From positions 1 through 50,806 of the forward strand of contig JAAELB010000969.1 of the NCBI GenBank assembly GCA_024227155.1: a stretch of DNA of 50,806 bases, given 5' to 3'. A program made the translations under genes and the position numbers. The notes below the pieces were generated by a model, which saw nothing but the letters and a program-made list of their open reading frames with translations, had not been told where the DNA came from and made no database searches. Positions within the stretch are counted from its first letter, which is position 1. The number at the start of each line of letters is the position of its first letter. Shown here piece by piece: positions 42,666 through 50,486 of this stretch. This DNA comes from Desulfobulbaceae bacterium. GTDB lineage: Bacteria; Desulfobacterota; Desulfobulbia; Desulfobulbales; Desulfocapsaceae.

Positions 42666-43772
42666 TTATTCGTCTGAATAACGGAACGCCCTTTTTTTAT
42701 GTCCAGTCAGTATGTTTTGGTCTATCCCTTTTTCCACTAAAACGAATTCACCTGAAAAAACGGTGGGTATCTTATTTTCTTTTCCCTCGATATCTAGCCG
42801 AATTGCTTCTGCCATAGCGACACCATTGTCATCATTCATTCGCATGACAGTAATATCCATCTCACCTTTTGATATAGCTGCCAACTCATTGCTTCCACCT
42901 CCCCAACCGTTAATCATGATCTTTCCCAGCTCCCCTGATTGCCGGAGTGCATCAATAGCACCTAGGGCTACATCCGTTGAGCAGGCGTAGATGAATTGAA
43001 TATCAGGAGTTTCGTTAATAATTTCCAAGGTATTGAGTCTTGCTTTCTCACGATCATTATCAGTATAATACGACGCCTCCAGTGTCAGACTGGAATGTTT
43101 TTCCATATGTTCGATAAATGTATCACCACGCATGGTGCTTACATACCCCTGTGAGTGAAAAAGTACAGCGTAACTTCCTTGCCCCTTGGTACGATTAATG
43201 TAGTAGTCAGCAAGGAGTTCAGACCCTGTTGCGTGATCAAAACCATCATACAGGAAAGGTTGTTTACCCTGCCAGGAACGCAGGGGCGTAGTTATGTTCT
43301 GCAAAATTAACTTCGGTCGCCCCTTGGTGATGATTCGCCCAATGATTCTCTTATGCTTTACCGCATCAAGAGTAAATACCAGATAATCCGGGTCTTTTTT
43401 TAGGGCTTCTTTCATCTGTTTTTCCTGTACACGGTAGTCTACAGCCGGTTTGGAAAAATATTCAAACAGTTCGTACTGGACACCGATTTCGTCCATCCGA
43501 CTCTTAAAAGATCTAATACTCCGTCGCCAGTAATCAGACACTTGGTTCCCTGGGTAAATAAAAGCGATTCGTACGGGATGCTGCTGAATTTTCGAATCAA
43601 TCGATTGTCCTTTTTCCTGTACTATGGCAGCAAATTCCTTAGCACGCCCAATCTGCTCAGGATTTATCTTATTGAACTCCCTGACTGTCATATATTCTTC
43701 TGCTGCTTCAAGCTGAACGGAACTGACGATAGCCAAGCAAACAACAGCGATACAAAATAGTACTGGCTTCAT
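42666..43772 (-). CDS. luxP: LuxP-like AI-2 periplasmic binding protein
   Basis: A 368-aa exported periplasmic binding protein (signal peptide about 1-23, FCIAVVCLAIVSSVQLEA). It closely follows V. harveyi LuxP: YPGNQVSDYW (71-82), LQNITTP, RGDTFI, IYACSTDVALGAIDAL, INGWGGGS, VMRMNDD and the C-terminal KKRAFRYSD. The borate-ester AI-2 ligands known for LuxP (Gln77, Ser79, Trp82, Asn159, Arg215, Thr266, Trp289, Arg310) are all conserved here as Q77, S79, W82, N159, R215, T266, W290 and R311. It is first in the five-gene operon. Expected role: bind AI-2 and control the LuxQ-like sensor phosphatase. luxS is not in the window. A CTGTAC-type palindrome lies about 60 bp upstream. Confidence 0.9.
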   Translation of the reverse strand: MKPVLFCIAVVCLAIVSSVQLEAAEEYMTVREFNKINPEQIGRAKEFAAIVQEKGQSIDSKIQQHPVRIAFIYPGNQVSDYWRRSIRSFKSRMDEIGVQYELFEYFSKPAVDYRVQEKQMKEALKKDPDYLVFTLDAVKHKRIIGRIITKGRPKLILQNITTPLRSWQGKQPFLYDGFDHATGSELLADYYINRTKGQGSYAVLFHSQGYVSTMRGDTFIEHMEKHSSLTLEASYYTDNDREKARLNTLEIINETPDIQFIYACSTDVALGAIDALRQSGELGKIMINGWGGGSNELAAISKGEMDITVMRMNDDNGVAMAEAIRLDIEGKENKIPTVFSGEFVLVEKGIDQNILTGHKKRAFRYSDE

Positions 43773-44345
43773 AAGTATTCCGACCTTTTTGGGATTTATT
43801 TAACAGCCATTAATGTAGTTTGTTTCTGTCTGTACTGTACAGATGTACAACTCTACTTTCAGAACTAAATAAGTTTCTTAAATTAGTGAACTTATCATAA
43901 TTATGCCACATTCAGCAGAAATTGACAAATTGGTTACACTTAGAAACAAATCTGCCACTCTTATCACCTTATCGCCTTGAATCTGTTGCTACAAAAGATG
44001 TGTGCCTAACAATAGCTGAAAGGACGGTTAGGGGCGGTTAGGCGGCCTTTGGAGTGGATTACTTATCACCTTGGAAAGCTCCTATATCATAAGCGATCCC
44101 TTGAGGTCTGATATATCCATTATAATCATCAGGCACAGGAACCAGGCATCAATCAAGTCAAGAATACTTTGAGTAACTCCAGCAATCGTTTCGGATATCT
44201 CAACAGGTATCGTTTATCGTTAAAGTTTTTTGGACAGGCTCCTAGTATTCCTTTTGGACTTTGTATCTCTGTTTTGCTATCATGAAGGTTGTGCCACAGA
44301 GTAATTTTTTGCCACCCGCTAAATATCTGGTTCAAGGATGATATT
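43773..44345. other. Upstream region of the luxP operon and the binding-protein pseudogene
   Basis: A 573-bp gap between divergent genes. It holds a palindrome (43830-43850), a TATAAT at 44121-44126 without a well-spaced -35, and no credible ORF. An 89-codon minus-strand frame at 44153-44422 overlaps the signal-peptide part of the binding-protein gene and is rejected. No sigma-54 promoter was found. Confidence 0.4.
43830..43850. promoter_or_regulatory. Candidate operator upstream of luxP (CTGTAC-T-GTACAG)
   Basis: A perfect 13-bp palindrome at 43830-43842 is followed by a further half-site ATGTACAA, giving several TGTAC motifs in about 20 bp. It lies 58 bp upstream of the luxP start, where a repressor or activator of the operon could bind. 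The regulator is unknown. Confidence 0.4.
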
Positions 44346-45085
44346 GTGTCTAAAATCAAGCTTCTGGCAGCATACTTCATACTTTTTTTCACTTTCATAA
44401 GTCCACTCGATGCCGGCAACATCTCGTTTTAAACACGCCAGCGCATCCTCCCTATCACTATCCGGATCAAACAGGAACACTCGATTTGTTAATGACAGAG
44501 GCTTTTAGTCGTATTGATGTCGATGTGGTTCTCAGGCATCTTGACCCGGAAGAGGCGCTTGTTAATGCCAATAAGGGAAAAGCGGATGGAGATGCCGTAC
44601 GAATTGGCGGGCTGAGCAAATTGTATCCTAATCTGCTTCAGGTTCCTGCCATAGCACTAATGACGAACTTAGTAGCTTTTTCAAAAAATCCTGAATTCAA
44701 GTTGACCGAGTGGAATGATTTAATACCACATAATGTTGCAATTATTAAAGGTCACAAAATATCGGAGAAGATGGTGGTAGGCACACGGTCACTAACCAGA
44801 GCGAACGACCTGGAATCTCTCTTTAATCTTTTAAAGACCAATATGGTTGAGGTGGTTGTTTGTGAGCTGGGATTTGGTACGGAAATGGCCAGAAAATTGA
44901 ACATTACCGAGATAATCGTCTCAGAACCTCCGTTGGCAAAGCTTAACTTCTTTGTTTACCTGCATAAAAAGCATGAGATATTAATCCCCGGGCTGACAAA
45001 AGCGATTAATGAAATGCATATTGACGGAAGCTACAACAGAATTGTTGACCAGAAAAAGTCTGCCGTCAGTCCTAATACACATTGA
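44346..45085 (+). pseudogene. Frameshifted SBP_bac_3-type periplasmic binding protein
   Basis: GTG at 44346 opens a good signal peptide (KIKLLAAYFILFFTFISPLD, then AGNISF) that stops at TAA 44430-44432. The mature protein continues in another frame from about 44420: LVLNTPAHPPYHYPDQTG, then LDLLMTEAFSRI, and on for 200 residues to 45085, matching amino-acid-type solute-binding proteins (short sensor-linked group). One missing base near 44425 explains the break. The rest of the domain looks intact, so the mutation may be recent or a sequencing error. Proteins of this type often feed adjacent sensor kinases, and degraded sensor pieces follow downstream. Confidence 0.75.
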
Positions 45086-45162
45086 CCTATATCAGAGTAA
45101 ACCAAGGCCTGAGAAAATATCTTAAATTCTTCCATAATCAACCAAAAGAAAAATAGCTAACC

Positions 45163-45300
45163 ATGAACAGAAACAAAAATATTGAGTCAGCAACTGGAGA
45201 AAGGCGACACGGTATTTGGGTCACAAGAAGAGAATTTTATAAAATTGCAGGTACGTTTGGTTTAACGTCAGCTTTACTCAATCGCCAGAGAAATTTCTGA
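45163..45300 (+). pseudogene. Tat signal-peptide remnant
   Basis: A 45-codon ORF, MNRNKNIESATGERRHGIWV, then TRREFYKIAGTFGLTSALL, carries a clear twin-arginine motif (T-R-R-E-F-Y-K) and hydrophobic core but stops right after it. It looks like the start of a lost Tat-exported protein, possibly a solute-binding or redox protein. Two other frames stay open after the stop for 25-35 codons without a recognisable domain. Confidence 0.5.
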
Positions 45301-45381
45301 GCAAACAATTCCAATTAACATTAAACCCCACCGCTGGTGGAAAGGCTGATCACATTTCAATTTCTTCCGGCAGGAACATAA

Positions 45382-45947
45382 ATGACAATGCCTAAGCCGC
45401 AAATCATATCCCCTTACTCCACTATATTCTCAAAGATACTGCGACATCGCAACTATCTGGCACTTTGCCTGATAGTTGCTACTTTTTTTATTGTTATCTA
45501 TTCCTATCAAAGTATCAAAGACACAATCGATTTCACAGTAAACTCGTCTACCGAGGCAGCATCGGATTTTGCAGATGTCATGAGGGAAAAAGCACTGCAG
45601 GCAACAATGGAACGAATTTCAACAAATGCCACCGCAAAAGCCTATCAGGTCGGTACAGAGTTGGAAAAAGCCGTTGCCGCTGCAACCACTTTGGCAGAAG
45701 TACTATCGGGCATGGTGGTCGCTGAAGTAGTGGTTGATGTCGGCCGCGATGCAGTTAACAGCATGCTGAGAAGATTGTTGAGTCGGATGCTGATGAGATA
45801 TACAAAGAGATGATGAACGATGCCAATTCTCTTGACCATGCACTAAAAAAAGGGAGTATCGGTGCACTATGGAAACTTTCAGGGGTAGGTCTAATACTTG
45901 CCATTACCACAGTTCTGATCATGATGTTGATCAGAACCGTAAGTTAA
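45382..45947 (+). pseudogene. Broken membrane sensor (Cache-type N-terminus and second TM)
   Basis: From the ATG at 45382 (AGGA six bases upstream) the protein has a TM (YLALCLIVATFFIVIYSY) and the start of a Cache-like periplasmic domain (YQVGTELEKAVAAATTLAEV, then VDVGRDAVNSMLRR) before stopping at 45813. A second frame from about 45771 reads KIVESDADEIYKEMMNDANS, then a TM (LSGVGLILAITTVLIMMLI), stopping at 45947. Most of the sensor domain is missing. It may be the front half of the sensor whose kinase piece lies at 46091-46444. Confidence 0.6.
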
Positions 45948-45990
45948 GCTTGGACCCGGAATTTGATGTGAATGGAAATGTCGCCAGTGT

Positions 45991-46091
45991 TTAGTACCTT
46001 AGAAATTATTTTCTGCGTTTTTGTGGCAGAAAATAATTTCGTGAAGGTACTTATCCAAGCATTTTAGAAAGTTCCGATCTATTCGGGTTAG
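45991..46091 (-). repeat. Dispersed repeat, copy B
   Basis: The reverse complement of this stretch matches parts of 24611-24877: the exact GGTACTAA-ended 37-bp block, the GCTTGGATAAGTACCTTCAC block and CTAACCCGAATAGAT. Copy B contains a perfect 15-bp stem GAAATTATTTTCTGC/GCAGAAAATAATTTC (46002-46016 and 46026-46040). Its right edge touches the first in-frame codon of the histidine-kinase fragment (GISRDIT), so it marks the break point of that gene. Confidence 0.75.
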
Positions 46092-46444
46092 GAATATCAA
46101 GAGATATAACTTATCTAAAACAGGCACAAGAAGAAAAATCAAACCTTGAAAAAAGACTTCAGCAGGCCCAGAAGATGGAAGCGATTGGCACACTTGCTGG
46201 TGGCATCGCCCATGACTTTAACAATATACTTGGAGCAATCATGGGTTATACAGAAATGGCAAGGGATGACAGTCAACCTGGGTCAACGGTTGCCAAGGAT
46301 TTAGACAAGGTACTGGAGGCAAGCAATAGAGCAAAGGCTCTCATACAACAAATACTTGCTTTCAGCCGCCAAGCTGATACTGAATGTATTTCCTTTCAAC
46401 CTGCAAGTATTATCAGTGAAGCCCTGAGCCTTATTCTCACTTAA
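46091..46444 (+). pseudogene. Histidine-kinase fragment (PAS end plus HisKA)
   Basis: The in-frame sequence reads GISRDITYLKQAQEEKSNLE, KRLQQAQKMEAIGTLAGGIA, HDFNNILGAIMGYTEMARDD and stops soon after HisKA (SEALSLILT). It matches the HisKA region of the intact kinase at 37790-39388 almost residue for residue in the core, so the two are paralogues. The PAS body, HATPase and REC domains are missing. The left edge abuts dispersed repeat B. Confidence 0.8.
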
Positions 46445-46496
46445 TACAGGCCGCTACACTCATTCAGGCACTGGACTAATTGTTGTAATCTTAGGT

Positions 46497-46747
46497 ATGA
46501 TAGAGAACTTTAAACATAAAGGGCTGGAACTTTTTTTCATGACTGGTAGCTCAAAAGCTAGCAACCCAAAACATATGCCTAGGTTGCAAGAACGATTACA
46601 ACCCCTTCATACTGCAATGAGTATTGAAGATATGGACATCCCAGGCTGGAGGCTTCACCCGTTAAAAGGTAATCGTTCCGGTTTGTGGGCAGGTAGTGTA
46701 AGTGGAAACTGGGGGGTGTCTTTGAGTTAAAAGATGGTCAAATGTAA
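46497..46747 (+). pseudogene. higB: HigB-type toxin, frameshifted
   Basis: The reading frame MIENFKHKGLELFFMTGSSK, then SIEDMDIPGWRLHPLKGNRS and SVSGNWGV matches HigB/RelE-family mRNA interferases. After GNWGVS it shifts: a missing T near 46720 would restore FELKDGQM, which then meets a stop at 46745-46747. The C-terminal residues of the fold and any higA antitoxin gene are absent. It is probably inactive. Confidence 0.75.
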
Positions 46748-47127
46748 TTAAAGATTTTTCAACAAACCTTTGAAGGATTGAAATTACACCCAGAAAAATG
46801 CTCTTCGAACGATATTGTAAATGAACTGCCCCTTTCGCAGGCTATTCCTTTTATTAAACTTCTATACTTGGTTCTTCATAACCTGGCCAGGTAAGCGCAG
46901 ACTCCGGCCATCATCATAGGGCACTTGTTGTAATTGATCGTAGTGCATCTTTTCATGCACAGCAGAAATCTGTTCTGCTGGTAGCTATATAACTGTAAAA
47001 ACTGTTCAACGATAATGACAGGAGACTGGACGATTGATCCGTATTTGATATTTTGTTTCATTTTTTTTTAATTTAGTGATTAATTAAGAGAAGCACGGGC
47101 CATTTCAAATATAAATCACTGCAAGGT
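46748..47127. other. Intergenic region upstream of the 1009-aa kinase
   Basis: A 380-bp gap. It contains two adjacent hairpins, GTGCAT/ATGCAC (46943-46960) and CAGCAGAA/TTCTGCTG (46960-46980), which may terminate upstream transcripts or regulate the kinase gene. No ORF or clear promoter is recognised. Confidence 0.4.
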
Positions 47128-50100
47128 ATGAGCGACAAGGATAATTCATTGGGCGGAGAAACCCCTTCATCTTTCCAGGAAATCAGTGACAAATTGCGGT
47201 CGCAAACACTGATTCTTGAGAAACTGGATCGTCTTGATCATGCAATCATGGGTGTTTCTGATGTTGAAGAAATGTTACGCAAGGCTCTTGAAATTGTCTT
47301 TGAAATTTTTGATTGTGATCGTGCCTGGCTTCTCTATCCATGCGATCCAAATGCAAAATTCTGGCGTGTCCGCATGGAAATTACTAAACCGGAATACCCT
47401 GGTGCATTTGAAACAGGTCAAGATCTCCCCATGACTAATGATACAGCAGAGGCAATGAACGCTGTATTGGAGCAGGGTGATCCAATTTACGGCAACCTTT
47501 TACCCGGTGAACCAGAGTGGGACCCTGATGATAATTATGGGGTTAGGGCCTATATGTTGACAGCCGTCTATCCTCGAACTGGTAAACCCTGGGAATTCGG
47601 TTTGCATCAATGTTCACATTCAAGAGACTGGACGGAAGGCGAGGCATTACTCTTTAAAAAAATTGCAGTTCGCATTGGCGATACACTCGGAATATTTCTT
47701 ACAATATCCGATCTTCAAAAAAGCCAGGAGCGCTTTTCCCTGGCCCAGCATGTGGGAAATATAGGCAGTTGGGAACTCGATATTGATACCAGGGAGCTAC
47801 ATTGGTCAAGCCAACTTGAGCCGATGTTTGGACTCGATGTAGGTTGCTACCCCGACACCTATGAGGCTTATCTGAAGCTTATCCACCCGGATGATCGCAG
47901 GTTAGTGATCGATTCGGTTAATGATTGTATCGCAAATGGTGACAATTTCTGTCTTGAGCACAGAATCATTTGGCCGGATGGCCAGGTACGGTGGATAGAA
48001 AAAACAGGACACCTTTTCAAGGAAGAGAGGGGAAGGGAAAAAAAATTACTTGGCATCAGCCAGGATGTCACTCAGAGAAAACAGGCCGAGGAACAACAAC
48101 TGACTCATATTCGCTTTCTTGAAAATCTTGAGCAGATTGATCAGGTTATTCGCAGGTCGGAAGATATTGAGATAATGCTTCATGATGTCCTCAGTAAAAC
48201 TTTGATGATGTTCGACTGTGACAGATGCTGGCTATTATTTCCATGCGATCCCAGTGAGCCCTCTTATAAGGTCCCCATGGAAGTTTCTAAACCAGAGTAT
48301 CCTGGGGCTATGCAACTTGGCCTGGAGGTGCCGATGGATACCGGTGCTGATATTGTTCTTGGTCGTGCCTTGCAAAAAGAGGTGCCGGTCATCCTTGACA
48401 GAGAAGCCCTTGATCAAATATACGGAAATTACTTAGACCAGTTTGACGTTCAGTCGCAAATTGTCTTCGCCCTCCACCCGAGAATCGGCAAACCATGGCT
48501 TTTTGGAATGCACCAATGCTCATATAATCGCCAATGGAGGGAAGGGGAGGCAAATCTATTTACTGAAATAGGTCGTCGACTGACCGATGGCTTGAGCACC
48601 ATGCTGTCAATCAGTGAGGCGAGAGAATATGCGGAAAAGTTGAGATCCACCATGAATTCCATGGATGATCTTGTTTTCGTCCTTGATGAAATTGGTAATT
48701 TCAAGGAATTACACCAGCCGCACACCTTGACTAACCGTCATAAACATCCGTTGGATGTTATCGGTAGAAATGTAGAGGAAGTATTTTCCAGAGACGTTGC
48801 TAATATTTTTTTGAGGGCTTTGGCTGAGTTGCGAAAAACCCAAGAGGTGCAGAAACTTGAGTACTCCGTGGAGCACCAAGACGGCCTTCGCTGGTATAAC
48901 GCCAGGATGTCGCAACGGTATGCGAAAGGAGGCGGCTTTGAAGGGGCAACCGTAGTATGCCGTAATATTACTGAGAAAATAATTGCTGAACGAGAAAAAG
49001 AGGCGCTTGAAGAGCGGCTGAGGCAGTCACAGAAGCTTGAAACAATAGGGCAGTTGGTTGGTGCAGTGGCCCATGACCTCAATAATCTACTTTCTCCTAT
49101 TCTTGGTTATAGTGATTTAATGCTGATAAGTAGATCACAGGAGGATAAGGAATATGCCTACCTCAAGAAGATAACCAAAGCAGCAAATTTGGCAAAAGAC
49201 CTGAACAGTCAGCTCCTAGCTTTTGGTCGAAAGCAGTTGCTAAATATGAGACAGCTGGACATAAATCAAACCATAGGGGATATTGAGCCACTGCTGAGGA
49301 GTTCGATCAGAGAAAATATCACCCTGGAGACTAGATTTGAAGCCGGCCTTGGTTGTATAAAAGCAGACTCATCGCAGATTGAGCAAATTCTACTGAACCT
49401 TACGGTAAATGCTCAAGATGCCATGCCGGAAGGCGGCAAACTCACCATTCAGACTGAACTGGCCGTTGTCGACCGGAATTTTGCCGACCAGTATCCGGGA
49501 ATTGTGGCTGGTAAGTACCTTTTGCTCACCGTATCCGATTCCGGACATGGAATTGACGAGATCCACCAGCAGCATATTTTTGAGCCGTTCTACACTACAA
49601 AAGAAAAGGGGAAAGGCACCGGACTGGGGCTTGCGACTGTGTATGGCATTGTCAAACAGCACGGTGGAAATATTTGGTTGTACAGCGAAAAGGGATTGGG
49701 CACGATCTTTAAAATCTATCTGCCAATTGTCGAGGAAGGTTTAGCAGATATCCATTTGGAAGCTGAATTCTCGGGAGACCTGCACGGTTCAGAGACAATA
49801 ATGATTACAGAGGATAATTCTGGAGTTCTCGACTTTGTTTCAAATTCACTCAAAACATTAGGTTATACTGTATTTACAAGCAAACATGCAGAGGAGTGCC
49901 TGGAATTCTTCGAGGCTGGAGAACAACATATTGATCTGCTTATTACTGATCTGGTAATGCCTGGTTTAAATGGCAGGGTACTTTTTGAGATTCTGCAGAA
50001 CCTCACCCCCGACCTGAAAGTGATCTTCATGTCAGGTTACTCTGCTGACACCATCAGCTCTGAAGATCTGACCAATGGTATCCATATCGTCAATAAGCCG

Positions 50101-50157
50101 TTCACCCTGTCGGTTCTCGGTAAAGAAATAAGGAGAGTGTTAACTGGTGATAAATGA
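47128..50157 (+). CDS. Hybrid histidine kinase with duplicated GAF domains
   Basis: A 1009-aa soluble kinase with domain order GAF (about 25-195), PAS (about 200-315), GAF (about 330-500), PAS (about 505-630), HisKA (GAVAHDLNN), HATPase (DSGHGIDEIH, GKGTGLGLATVYG) and REC (LLITDLVMPGLNG, then NKPF). The two GAF domains are clear duplicates: FDCDRAWLLYPCDP and FDCDRCWLLFPCDP, each followed by KPEYPGA and ending in HQCSxxRxWxxGEA. That last motif resembles the phytochrome/cyanobacteriochrome GAF end (HQCSxPRxW), though no canonical bilin-binding cysteine motif was seen. The start codon lacks a clear ribosome binding site. Signal and partner are unknown. Confidence 0.88.
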   Translation: MSDKDNSLGGETPSSFQEISDKLRSQTLILEKLDRLDHAIMGVSDVEEMLRKALEIVFEIFDCDRAWLLYPCDPNAKFWRVRMEITKPEYPGAFETGQDLPMTNDTAEAMNAVLEQGDPIYGNLLPGEPEWDPDDNYGVRAYMLTAVYPRTGKPWEFGLHQCSHSRDWTEGEALLFKKIAVRIGDTLGIFLTISDLQKSQERFSLAQHVGNIGSWELDIDTRELHWSSQLEPMFGLDVGCYPDTYEAYLKLIHPDDRRLVIDSVNDCIANGDNFCLEHRIIWPDGQVRWIEKTGHLFKEERGREKKLLGISQDVTQRKQAEEQQLTHIRFLENLEQIDQVIRRSEDIEIMLHDVLSKTLMMFDCDRCWLLFPCDPSEPSYKVPMEVSKPEYPGAMQLGLEVPMDTGADIVLGRALQKEVPVILDREALDQIYGNYLDQFDVQSQIVFALHPRIGKPWLFGMHQCSYNRQWREGEANLFTEIGRRLTDGLSTMLSISEAREYAEKLRSTMNSMDDLVFVLDEIGNFKELHQPHTLTNRHKHPLDVIGRNVEEVFSRDVANIFLRALAELRKTQEVQKLEYSVEHQDGLRWYNARMSQRYAKGGGFEGATVVCRNITEKIIAEREKEALEERLRQSQKLETIGQLVGAVAHDLNNLLSPILGYSDLMLISRSQEDKEYAYLKKITKAANLAKDLNSQLLAFGRKQLLNMRQLDINQTIGDIEPLLRSSIRENITLETRFEAGLGCIKADSSQIEQILLNLTVNAQDAMPEGGKLTIQTELAVVDRNFADQYPGIVAGKYLLLTVSDSGHGIDEIHQQHIFEPFYTTKEKGKGTGLGLATVYGIVKQHGGNIWLYSEKGLGTIFKIYLPIVEEGLADIHLEAEFSGDLHGSETIMITEDNSGVLDFVSNSLKTLGYTVFTSKHAEECLEFFEAGEQHIDLLITDLVMPGLNGRVLFEILQNLTPDLKVIFMSGYSADTISSEDLTNGIHIVNKPFTLSVLGKEIRRVLTGDK

Positions 50158-50486
50158 AAAATGGAGAACCGGTTATTGATCTTGCAACGATAAAGTGGAG
50201 TTCCAGTTAAGCCAAAATTGATGACGATCGATTAGGCAATTTTTAGACGTTCTAATCGAAATAGATCAATATTAAACGAAATAAGTAGGAGGAAACGAAA
50301 CCGCTGTTTTTGGGAATTCATTAACTTTCTTTAATAACGGCAGGTTGCGATGACTCCTGTTTTTAGGGTCAGACGCCTTGGGAGCAGGAGGTTGTAAGTT
50401 TACCCCTCAAGAAGGCACTGAAAAGAGCGAATCCTACCGCCCCGACCATTTAGCGATATAGAAATCTTTGATTTTTTTATAAGACG
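50158..50486. other. Intergenic region between the kinase and the GGDEF gene
   Basis: A 329-bp gap between convergent genes. A CGATTAG/CTAATCG inverted repeat (50229-50258) about 70 bp after the kinase stop may be a weak terminator. AGGGTCAGACGCC near 50368 distantly resembles the GGGGTC palindrome at 1071. No gene is seen. Confidence 0.35.

Noticed and set aside
43880-43915. Possible sigma-54 promoter (TGGCAT...) upstream of luxP
   Set aside because: On the minus strand TGGCATAATTATGAT lacks the GC of the -12 element, so it does not meet the consensus.
44153-44422. 89-codon minus-strand ORF
   Set aside because: It is antisense to the signal-peptide region of the binding-protein pseudogene and has no ribosome binding site.
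44426-44434. Possible programmed -1 frameshift at TTTAAAC in the binding-protein gene
   Set aside because: The heptamer is not in the phase required by the upstream reading frame (it reads TTT TAA there), and no downstream stem was evident. A simple one-base deletion explains the data better.
47128-50157. Bilin-binding phytochrome
   Set aside because: The GAF domains end in an HQCS-type motif but lack a convincing chromophore cysteine context and a PHY domain, so photoreception was not claimed.
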